Origin: Verrucomicrobiales bacterium
GTDB lineage: Bacteria; Verrucomicrobiota; Verrucomicrobiia; Limisphaerales; UBA1100
DNA length: 9,649 nucleotides
Direction: 5' to 3'
Assembly: GCA_011523245.1 (NCBI GenBank)
Contig: WTHG01000379.1
Span: 1 to 9,649, forward strand
In this document: positions 1-6,561 of the stretch, piece after piece
Layout of the letters: each line of letters opens with the position of its first letter
Numbering within the stretch: the stretch's first letter is position 1
Program-made: the position numbers and the translations under genes
Notes under the pieces: generated by a model
Told to the model about the DNA's origin: nothing
Databases searched by the model: none
The model's input: the letters and a program-made list of their open reading frames with translations, nothing else

Positions 1-395
1 GGATTCGTAAAATTATCCGGCGTGCCCACGCCCCATTTGCCGATGCACGCCGTGCGATAGCCCGCACCTTTGAGCATTGAAGCAACTGTCGGTTGATCTG
101 GCTGGATAACAATTGGTTGCGTCGAATTACCGCGCACCACCGTGCGCCCCATGTGCCGACCGGTGAGTAGCACGCTGCGCGAAGGCGCACACACGGTGCT
201 GCCCGCATAAAACTGCGTAAACCGCATCCCTTCCCGCGCCATCGCATCCAGCCGCGGAGTTTTCAAAGTCTTCTGTCCAAAGCAACCCAGATCGCCATAG
301 CCCAGATCATCGGCGAGGATGAGAATAAAGTTCGGCGGCTTAGCGGCCAGCACCGGCAGCGACACGCATAAGAACAAAAGGAATAGAAAACGCAT
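1..395 (-). CDS. Sulfatase, N-terminal part (cut by window start)
   Basis: Family S1 (arylsulfatase-type) sulfatase, which hydrolyses sulfate esters, probably in the periplasm or outside the cell. I translated 131 residues from an ATG at 393-395; the usual length is about 450-550, so most of the protein lies left of the window. Visible features: a Sec signal peptide with likely cleavage after LAA (about residue 18); the metal-binding pair Asp29-Asp30 in ILADDLGYGD; the formylglycine motif CAPSR at residues 69-73, where Cys69 is the residue oxidised to formylglycine; and GKWG at 119-122, supplying the conserved Lys but with Gly where many family members have His. Cys10 lies in the hydrophobic core but has no lipobox. 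It starts 58 bases after the PPC gene on the same strand, with no clear Shine-Dalgarno and no terminator between them, so it is probably the last visible operon gene. The substrate cannot be read from this fragment. Confidence 0.95.
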   Translation of the reverse strand, partial: MRFLFLLFLCVSLPVLAAKPPNFILILADDLGYGDLGCFGQKTLKTPRLDAMAREGMRFTQFYAGSTVCAPSRSVLLTGRHMGRTVVRGNSTQPIVIQPDQPTVASMLKGAGYRTACIGKWGVGTPDNFTN

Positions 396-453
396 CGGCG
401 TAGTGTGCGCGGGAAAGGCAGGTGGGGCAAGTTTTCCAGTTTCCCGAATTACT

Positions 454-2946
454 TCACTTTAGTGGTGCCACCAGTTCGAGCAGTGCCTCACCCACGTGAC
501 GCGGGCCAGCGGCGGTGGAGGCACGAAGGGTCACCGGTTGATTGAAGGGACCGGGATTCGGGCCAGTTTGCAGGCGCAATGTGGCAGTGGATTGGCCGGG
601 CTCCAAACGGATGGATTCGCATTGCACATCGCGCATGTGGCGCGGCACGCGTAGTTCCAGCAACAGCGCCTGCCCAAGGGCGGCGTTGGCGCGGCCAACC
701 TTGACGGTGAGTTCCCGCGATTGGTTCGGGCCGAGTGCCAATGAGCCGTTCGCCGGCTCGACGGACACGTTGCCCTGAGCAGCTACGCTAATGAGCTGAT
801 CATTACGCTCGCGCGAGGTGTAGCTGATGAGGTGTTTGCTGCCGTCGAAATCGGTCAGCTCCCCGATCAACATCACCTGCAACCGGCTGGTGCGCCCCAC
901 TTCCACGCGAGCGGGAAAACGGTACGGATACTTGAACGACTCCCTGCCCGGTTCCACGGTGATAATCTGATCAGTGACGCCCTGCAGGTGGCGAATTTGC
1001 TTATCCGCCAACCGCACCTTGAGCGGGCCTTCGAAGCCGTTTCGATGCAGCGCGTATTCCCGGTGAAAAGTGCTGCCGCCGGGCATGGCGGTGATGATGC
1101 GGTACACACCTTCGTGTTTGAACGGCACGATCGGCACTACGCCGAGCAGGAGATGATCCAACCCTTCCGGCGTAGCCGCGGCGCGTGTGGCATTGCGATC
1201 ACCGAGATTGCCCGTACCCGTCACGGTGAGCCGATGCACGTCAATGGGTGTGTTGGCCGGCGCGATGAATTCCAGATTCGCCTCCTTGCCGTTGGCCGCG
1301 ATAAGGTCGTTGTTCACGGTCACATTTTTCGGCAGGCCCTCGAATGCCAAACGCACTTCGCCTTTAAAACCACCGAGGCGTTCAAGCGCCACCTTAAACT
1401 TCGGCCGGCGCTTGGCGTCCTCGGCCTTGAGCTTGCGGACGGTGGCGGTGGCAGTGCGTTTCTCGGTGGACAATGCGCGGATACGCGCGGCAGCCGTGGG
1501 GTCGGTTTTCTGAACGGCCTTAGCGGCACTTACCTCGGCATCAATTTCCGTCATGCGTTTTTCCAGCTGCTCAATTTCGGCGTGATTATCCTCCAAGCCG
1601 CCTACGGGATCGCGAGTGACGTTGTAATGCGCGGCGGTCAAGGAGAGCTTGAAATCGGGCTGGGCCGCTGGCGCGGCGGTGAGGCGATAGGCGAAGGCAA
1701 GACCGCCGCGAGAACGAAATCGATCGCGCACACGCACGGTGTAAACGCCGCTCTTAGGCGCGGTGAAGGTGAGTAAGGGGTCAGGCTGGCCGGCGGCACG
1801 GTCATCGTTGGTGGCAAGCTGTTTGCCCTCGGCATTGAGAATGCTGAGGTCGGCATCCAGCGGGCTACCCAGTGACGCGGCGGCAAGGTCCAGCGTGACG
1901 GACTGTTTTTCGTCCAGTTGCAGCGTCCACTCGTCCGTTTCGCCTGGCTGTAAAATGCGGCCGTTCAACACTACCGGTACAGTGGCGGGCTCCGTGGCGG
2001 GCTCCAGACGCTCGGGATGGTTGCCCACCACGAAGGTCGACTCGCCCAGTTGCTCAACCGGCGCGACGAATTGTTCGCCAGCCTTCGCGGGAATGGTAAG
2101 GGCCACGGCGCGCGGTTTCAGTCCCGGTCCATGCACCTCGGCCGAAACGGTGGTTCCGCGTTGGGCGCCAAGTGGGTACGTATACAGGATACGTGGACCG
2201 CGCGTGAGAGTGAGCCGGTAAATATGGTTTTGCTGACCCCAAAATTTCGCGTCCCGCAAACTCACAGCGTACCGGCCGGTTGTTGGGGCACGAAACCAAT
2301 GCACGGGATCGCCGCCGCGCGCGGTGTACTGCGTGGGCAACGGGCGGCCAGCCGGATCCTCCACACTCAACACCAGATTCACCGGCGAGCCAAATCGCTT
2401 GGCGGCGGCGTCGCAAACAATGACGTCACCGGCCTTGGCTTCGAGCGTCCAGATATCGACGTCCTCGCGCGGGAAGATGCGACCATTGGCGGTAACGGGC
2501 AAGGTCACTGCCTGCGGCAACGGGCGGCCGTCAATTTCCTCCTCCATCACCTCGGGCAGGTTGCCCACCACAAACCGTAACGCGCGCGTGGCGCCCTGAG
2601 AGGTCCAGCACCGCCAGTAGCGGTCGCCCAACGGCGCGTTGGCGGCGAGGACGATTTCGTTGGCATGATCTTTAGGGTAATCCTCGCCGCGTTGGGAGAG
2701 CGGCTGAAAAATGAGCGGGCCCTCGAACCACGTGGTTTCCACGCGAGGCACGGTCGACTTGAATTGCACACCCGGCCCGAGCATCTCGAACCGGGCCTGC
2801 CCATGAAAATAATAACCGCCCACACGCACGGGCACGGTGGTGTCTCGCTGACCACCTGCAGGGTAAATGTACTCGATGTCCGGCGGCTCGGCGGCGGCGG
2901 GAAACATTAGTCCGCCGAGCAGCAGTATGGCGAACCAGCGATTCAT
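454..2946 (-). CDS. Large exported PPC-domain (pre-peptidase C-terminal) protein with coiled-coil insertion
   Basis: An 830-residue secreted beta-sandwich protein of a type common in PVC bacteria beside DUF1501 genes; its function is not known. A Sec signal peptide ends near AAA-E (residues 17-20). An Ig/IPT-like segment (about 22-130) is followed by a first PPC-like domain (about 145-248). A shorter Ig/IPT-like segment (252-310) and a second PPC-like domain (about 320-425) repeat that arrangement. Then comes a charged two-helix segment (451-510), followed by several Ig-like beta domains to the C-terminus (about 515-830). I see no catalytic motif, so binding or scaffolding at the surface is likelier than enzymatic activity. 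The start ATG (2944-2946) lies 1 base after the DUF1501 stop. The upstream bases read CTCCTCTAGT in the sense direction, with no Shine-Dalgarno, so translational coupling is likely. The domain calls are by eye; the exported, multi-domain, non-enzymatic nature is clearer than the exact boundaries. Confidence 0.9.
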   Translation of the reverse strand: MNRWFAILLLGGLMFPAAAEPPDIEYIYPAGGQRDTTVPVRVGGYYFHGQARFEMLGPGVQFKSTVPRVETTWFEGPLIFQPLSQRGEDYPKDHANEIVLAANAPLGDRYWRCWTSQGATRALRFVVGNLPEVMEEEIDGRPLPQAVTLPVTANGRIFPREDVDIWTLEAKAGDVIVCDAAAKRFGSPVNLVLSVEDPAGRPLPTQYTARGGDPVHWFRAPTTGRYAVSLRDAKFWGQQNHIYRLTLTRGPRILYTYPLGAQRGTTVSAEVHGPGLKPRAVALTIPAKAGEQFVAPVEQLGESTFVVGNHPERLEPATEPATVPVVLNGRILQPGETDEWTLQLDEKQSVTLDLAAASLGSPLDADLSILNAEGKQLATNDDRAAGQPDPLLTFTAPKSGVYTVRVRDRFRSRGGLAFAYRLTAAPAAQPDFKLSLTAAHYNVTRDPVGGLEDNHAEIEQLEKRMTEIDAEVSAAKAVQKTDPTAAARIRALSTEKRTATATVRKLKAEDAKRRPKFKVALERLGGFKGEVRLAFEGLPKNVTVNNDLIAANGKEANLEFIAPANTPIDVHRLTVTGTGNLGDRNATRAAATPEGLDHLLLGVVPIVPFKHEGVYRIITAMPGGSTFHREYALHRNGFEGPLKVRLADKQIRHLQGVTDQIITVEPGRESFKYPYRFPARVEVGRTSRLQVMLIGELTDFDGSKHLISYTSRERNDQLISVAAQGNVSVEPANGSLALGPNQSRELTVKVGRANAALGQALLLELRVPRHMRDVQCESIRLEPGQSTATLRLQTGPNPGPFNQPVTLRASTAAGPRHVGEALLELVAPLK
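1411..1599 (-). other. Predicted helical hairpin / coiled coil within the PPC protein
   Basis: Residues about 450-512 of the PPC protein are charged, Ala/Glu/Lys/Arg-rich and unlike the beta-rich sequence on both sides. Helix 1 has hydrophobic residues at I458, L461, M465, I468, V472 and A475, an exact 3-4-3-4-3 spacing. A short turn with TDP (481-483) follows. Helix 2 repeats the spacing at I489, L492, K496, A499, V503 and L506. This suggests an antiparallel two-helix coiled coil inserted between beta domains. The heptads are seen directly; the structure is inferred. Confidence 0.65.
1672..2883 (-). repeat. Internal duplication: two Ig/IPT-like plus PPC modules
   Basis: Within the PPC protein, residues 22-250 and 252-425 look like diverged copies of one module. 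Anchors that line up are YIYPAGGQRDTTV with YTYPLGAQRGTTV, FVVGNLPE with FVVGNHPE, TANGRIFP with VLNGRILQ, DIWTLEAKAGD with DEWTLQLDEKQ, and FRAPTTGRYAVSLRD with FTAPKSGVYTVRVRD. The second copy is about 50-60 residues shorter, missing most of the part between the YPxGxQRxTTV strand and the VVGN motif. The repeat is seen at protein level; I did not find long matching DNA stretches, so the duplication is old. Confidence 0.7.
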
Positions 2947-2947
2947 A

Positions 2948-4264
2948 CTAGAGGAGTTCCTTGATCACGCGCCCGCTGTTGGTGAGCATGATTGGGCGAC
3001 CTTCAGGCGTGTGCATCTCGCTGCGTGGATCAATGCCCAGCCGGTCATACACCGTGGCGCAAAGATCCTCCGGACCATAGGGTTTTTCCGCCGGGTCCAT
3101 CGCCCACTTGTCGCTCTTGCCGATCACGCGGCCGCCCTGGATGCCGCCGCCGCCGAGCAGCACGGTGAAGCAGCGGCTCCAATGATCACGCCCGGCGTCC
3201 TTATTGATCTTCGGCGTGCGGCCGAATTCGCCTGTGACAACCACCATCGTTTTTTCCAACAACCCGCGGTCATGCAGGTCGTTGAACAACGTGGGAATAG
3301 CGAGATCGAACTTGGGCAGCAAATCCTCCTCTAGCACGCGGAAGTTATAGTAATGCGTGTCCCAGTTGGAATGATCCACAGTCACGCAGCGCACCCCGGC
3401 TTCGATTAGGCGGCGGGCCATCAGGCAGCTTTGGCCCAGGGTGGTGCGGCCGTAGGCGTCGCGCAGCTTGTCTTTTTCCTGATGGATATCGAAGGCCTTC
3501 TTGGCCAGCGGCGAGGTCATCAGGTCCATCGCCCGCTGGGCAAACACGCCAAACTCCTTGGCACCGCTGTTGGCTCGTTGCTCGGCGCGTTGTTGAAACC
3601 GATCCACGTCCTGCAACAGCGATTGCCGATCGGCCACGCGTGAGGCATCCACTGCCAATGGCGGTTGAAGATCCGGCACTTTGAATCCCGGCGAAGCGGG
3701 GTCCGCCTCGATGGTGAACGGCACGGCGTCCGGCCCGAGATACGCCGAGCTGCCGCTGTTATGCATATTCGGGAGGCAGACGTAGGGCGGGATGGCGCCG
3801 CGGGCGCCGAGCTTATGAGCAATGACCGAGCCCATTGAGGGATGCTGATTGTTTGGCTTGAGACCGCCATTGAATCCGCTGGTGGGATGGAAGCCGGTAA
3901 ACATGTAATGATCGGCCGGTCCGTGGCCTGCGTTACGGTGGGTGAAGGATCGCACCTGCGAAAAGTGGTGCATCACCTTGGCTGTTTGCTTAAGGTGCTC
4001 GCCCACGCGCACGCCCGGTAGGTTTGTAGGGATACTGCCGAACGGCCCGCGCACATCCTCGGGCGCATTGGGCTTGAGATCAAACGTGTCGATTGTGCTC
4101 ATGCCGCCCTTGAGGAACACGAAGATAAAATTGGTGGCGTTACCTTTTAGCTTAGGCTCGGCCGCCAGCAACTGCGCCAACGGCAAGTTCACTCCCAGCG
4201 CTCCCGCTGCGCCCACGCGCAGAAAGTCCCGCCGCCGAATTCCGTCACAATACGCTTTTTTCAT
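2948..4264 (-). CDS. Tat-exported DUF1501 family protein
   Basis: A 438-residue DUF1501 protein, full length for the family. DUF1501 belongs to the alkaline-phosphatase-like fold; its reaction is unknown. The N-terminus carries a twin-arginine signal, RRRDFLRVGAAG (residues 10-21), followed by a hydrophobic stretch to about residue 35, so it is probably exported already folded. Family landmarks include GGMSTIDTFDLKP (53-65), HRNAGHGPADHYMFTG (109-124), DHSNWDTH (297-304), TGEFGRTPKIN (344-354) and GRDHW (358-362). The Asp/His-rich character of these blocks suggests retained metal-binding ability. The C-terminal GPEDLCATVYDRLGID (397-412) is also typical. The ATG at 4262-4264 follows a good AGGAG site. 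The gene lies 33 bases after the DUF1549/DUF1553 cytochrome gene and 1 base before the PPC gene. This cytochrome-DUF1501 pairing recurs in PVC genomes, which suggests that the two act together outside the cytoplasm. Confidence 0.95.
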   Translation of the reverse strand: MKKAYCDGIRRRDFLRVGAAGALGVNLPLAQLLAAEPKLKGNATNFIFVFLKGGMSTIDTFDLKPNAPEDVRGPFGSIPTNLPGVRVGEHLKQTAKVMHHFSQVRSFTHRNAGHGPADHYMFTGFHPTSGFNGGLKPNNQHPSMGSVIAHKLGARGAIPPYVCLPNMHNSGSSAYLGPDAVPFTIEADPASPGFKVPDLQPPLAVDASRVADRQSLLQDVDRFQQRAEQRANSGAKEFGVFAQRAMDLMTSPLAKKAFDIHQEKDKLRDAYGRTTLGQSCLMARRLIEAGVRCVTVDHSNWDTHYYNFRVLEEDLLPKFDLAIPTLFNDLHDRGLLEKTMVVVTGEFGRTPKINKDAGRDHWSRCFTVLLGGGGIQGGRVIGKSDKWAMDPAEKPYGPEDLCATVYDRLGIDPRSEMHTPEGRPIMLTNSGRVIKELL

Positions 4265-4270
4265 TTTTTA

Positions 4271-4275
4271 CTCCT
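4271..4275 (-). promoter_or_regulatory. Shine-Dalgarno of the DUF1501 gene
   Basis: In the sense direction the spacer reads CAGGAGTAAAAAATG, giving AGGAG six bases before the ATG. It supports the chosen start and is the clearest ribosome binding site in the leftward cluster; the next gene downstream lacks one. Confidence 0.8.
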
Positions 4276-4297
4276 GTTCCAAACTATCATTTCGACG

Positions 4298-6448
4298 CTA
4301 GTGATTGAAGATAAATTCCACCGAATTCAACATCGCCCACGCGAGGTCCTCGGCGGCCTTGCGACGCTGGCCTTGGCGGCTGCCGAGGTGCTGTACCGCG
4401 CGTTCGCGCTCGGCGACGTTGGGTTCGCGATTATATATGGTGAGGTATAACTGGCGGGCCAATGCGGCGTCATCCGCATGGCGTTGTTCCAACCTGCCAA
4501 GGTGGCCGCCGGCATGGGCAAGTTTGGCCTCCAGTTCGGGCGAATTCATCAGATGCAACGCCTGCGCTATGCTGGCACCGACGGCGCGTTCACACTCGCA
4601 CACGGAAGCGCGCGCGGGCCGGCCGAAGAGTTTTAGGAAATAATGCTGCACTTGGCTGTCCCACAGTTGAATGGCGCGAACCCCGGCGGGAACGCCGTGG
4701 AATTTCTCCTCCACCCCGGTCACCTGACTCACCGCATCCAGCAACACCTCCGCCGGCAAGCGCCGCAACAGAGCGCGGGAATAATTGCGTTCATCCAGCT
4801 CGTTGGTTGCGTTGGGTTCGCTGGAGAGTTGATAAGTGCGCGAGGCGGTGATCAGGCGGATCATGGCACGTAAGTCGTATTCGTTTTCCGCGAGCGCCTT
4901 GGCCAAGGCCGTCATCAGCTCGGGATTGCTCGGCGGATTGGTGGCGCGCAAATCATCCACCGGCTCGATCAGGCCACGGCCCATAAAGTGCGCCCAAATT
5001 CGGTTGGCGAGGTTGCGGGCAAACCACGGGTTGTTCGGTTGGGTCATCCAATCGGCTAAAGCCTGTCGACGATCTCCTTCCGGCGCGGCTTCGGGCATGG
5101 CGGTGCCGAGCGCGTAGGGAAAGATCGGTGCGCCTGTACGGGGGTGTTTGCTCTTAGGGTCGCCTTCGGCCAGCAGGGCCTCGGTCTCGCCCAGTTTCTT
5201 ATATTTCACCTGAGCGAAAAATGCACGCATGCCCTGATAATCTTGCTGGGTCCATTGATCATAAGGATGCTGGTGGCATTCGGCGCAGGTGATGCGCACG
5301 CCGAGAAACACCTGCGAGGTCATCGCCGCCATCTCGCCGGGCTTGGCGGCCACCTTGTAAAAGAACCCGGCCGGCTGGTTTTGCAGCGGCCCTTCGGCGG
5401 TAAGTAGCTCACGAGTCCATTGATCAAGCGGCCGGTTGTCCTGCATGGCGCCGCGGATCCACTGATAATAGGCAAAGGCATTTTCGTGCCCAAGCGCAAG
5501 GCGATCGACCCTTAATAGGTCGCTCCATTTGAGTGCCCAGAAATCGGCGAACTCAGGCCGCTTCATTAATGCCTCGACCAGTTGCGCGCGTTTATCTTTC
5601 CGTGTGTCCTTAAGAAACACCTCGGTCTCAGCGGCGGTCGGCAGTGTGCCGATCAAATCAAGATGCGCGCGCCGCAGGAAGGTGGCGTCATCCGTGAGGC
5701 CAGAAGGGTGAACATTCAGCCGAGTCAAATGCCGGTCTACATGGCGATCGATGAAATTATGAACGGGACGTGCGGGCAGTGTCGGCTTGGGTCCCGGTCG
5801 CGGCACGATCGCCTGAAACACCGACACCTTGCCCTGGAACCGCGCCATCACGGCAGTTTGCCCGATGCTGTTACCAATCGTCACCTCACCCTGTTCATCC
5901 ACCTTGGCCATACCCACATCGTTGGAATGAAACACCGCCTGCCATGTGACATCCGCCTCGCGGCCATCCGCGTAGCGGGCGATCACCTTGAGCGGTTGTC
6001 GGGCACTGAAGGGCAACACCGCCCGCGCCGGTTCCATGCGCAACGCCACCATCGCCGGGCGTTTTTCTTCAGCAAACGTCAGGCCGCCGCGGATCCAATC
6101 GTGTAGCACTTCGTATTCGCGCGAGCCCTTTTGCAGGCGGACGCCGCCGCCATGCCCCACCTCGCCAGTGGCTTTGCGCAAAAACAAACTGGCCTCGGGA
6201 GCCGCCTGAGTGATTCGCCGACCACGCGCTTCCTTGAGGATGGATTGATAATCGCCCTCCGGATCCGCGCCGAATACCGAAAGTTTGAAACCGTTTTGCC
6301 CCTCCGCCTTGCCGTGACAAGCGGAACCATTGCAACCCAACCGGCTCAGCAGCGGCTTCACATCATTCATGAAATCCACTGCCGCCACTGCCGGATTGAT
6401 TGCCAGCAGCCATAGCAACAGAATGGAACGACCCGTCATCGGCCTCAT
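4298..6448 (-). CDS. DUF1549/DUF1553 protein with c-type haem motifs and Ig-like domain
   Basis: A 716-residue exported protein of the planctomycete cytochrome type (PSCyt2 = DUF1549, PSD1 = DUF1553). A Sec signal peptide ends near AVA (20-22). An N-terminal haem-like segment has the spaced motif CNGSACH (39-45), CX4CH rather than CxxCH, followed by HGKAEGQNGFKLSVFGADPE. A bacterial Ig-like (Big_2-type) domain spans about 135-215. DUF1549 follows (about 230-415) with canonical CAECH at 388-392 in the block CAECHQHPYDQW. DUF1553 (about 455-710) includes FARNLANRIWAHFMGRGL (476-493) and the FGRPARASVCECER block (608-621). The known family features suggest periplasmic electron transfer, but the redox partner is unknown. 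The ATG at 6446-6448 was chosen for its GAGG-like site 4 bases upstream; an ATG three codons further in is also possible. It is the first gene of the leftward cluster. Confidence 0.95.
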   Translation of the reverse strand: MRPMTGRSILLLWLLAINPAVAAVDFMNDVKPLLSRLGCNGSACHGKAEGQNGFKLSVFGADPEGDYQSILKEARGRRITQAAPEASLFLRKATGEVGHGGGVRLQKGSREYEVLHDWIRGGLTFAEEKRPAMVALRMEPARAVLPFSARQPLKVIARYADGREADVTWQAVFHSNDVGMAKVDEQGEVTIGNSIGQTAVMARFQGKVSVFQAIVPRPGPKPTLPARPVHNFIDRHVDRHLTRLNVHPSGLTDDATFLRRAHLDLIGTLPTAAETEVFLKDTRKDKRAQLVEALMKRPEFADFWALKWSDLLRVDRLALGHENAFAYYQWIRGAMQDNRPLDQWTRELLTAEGPLQNQPAGFFYKVAAKPGEMAAMTSQVFLGVRITCAECHQHPYDQWTQQDYQGMRAFFAQVKYKKLGETEALLAEGDPKSKHPRTGAPIFPYALGTAMPEAAPEGDRRQALADWMTQPNNPWFARNLANRIWAHFMGRGLIEPVDDLRATNPPSNPELMTALAKALAENEYDLRAMIRLITASRTYQLSSEPNATNELDERNYSRALLRRLPAEVLLDAVSQVTGVEEKFHGVPAGVRAIQLWDSQVQHYFLKLFGRPARASVCECERAVGASIAQALHLMNSPELEAKLAHAGGHLGRLEQRHADDAALARQLYLTIYNREPNVAERERAVQHLGSRQGQRRKAAEDLAWAMLNSVEFIFNH

Positions 6449-6561
6449 GATGCCTCATCCGACGCTGGATGCACCCTTTTTCGTTCAATGATTTTCACCA
6501 GTTTTTCGCAGTGCAAAAGGCTCGAATAACCCGACGGTGTCCGGTAGTCTGAAGGCTGTTC
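6449..6561. promoter_or_regulatory. Divergent intergenic region, likely promoters for both clusters
   Basis: These 113 bases are the only spacer between the two outward-facing clusters, and are more AT-rich in the middle (about 6476-6530) than the flanking genes, so both promoters probably lie here. The direct repeat TTTTTCG occurs at 6477-6483 and 6502-6508, 25 bases apart. I found no convincing -35/-10 pair on either strand: GAATAA (6524-6529) on the plus strand and TTGCAC on the minus strand (6510-6515) are weak candidates. No long palindrome or riboswitch-like fold was evident. Confidence 0.4.
6551..6555 (+). promoter_or_regulatory. Shine-Dalgarno of the DUF1592-type gene
   Basis: GAAGG lies six bases before the ATG at 6562. 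This supports that start, which also gives a sensible short Sec signal peptide. Confidence 0.65.

Noticed and set aside
357..395. Lipoprotein signal in the sulfatase leader (Cys10)
   Set aside because: The residues before Cys10 (LFL) do not fit a lipobox and the cysteine sits in the middle of the hydrophobic core; an ordinary Sec cleavage after LAA fits better.
396..453. Possible terminator between the PPC and sulfatase genes
   Set aside because: No stable hairpin followed by a T-run in the sense direction; only short unrelated AT patches, so read-through is likelier.
832..1776. 314-codon plus-strand open frame inside the PPC gene
   Set aside because: Same register effect: codon boundaries match the minus-strand gene, whose sense codons avoid TTA, CTA and TCA. 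No signal peptide or recognisable motif.
5582..6106. 174-codon plus-strand open frame opposite the DUF1549/DUF1553 gene
   Set aside because: In register with the real gene on the other strand and explained by the same codon avoidance.
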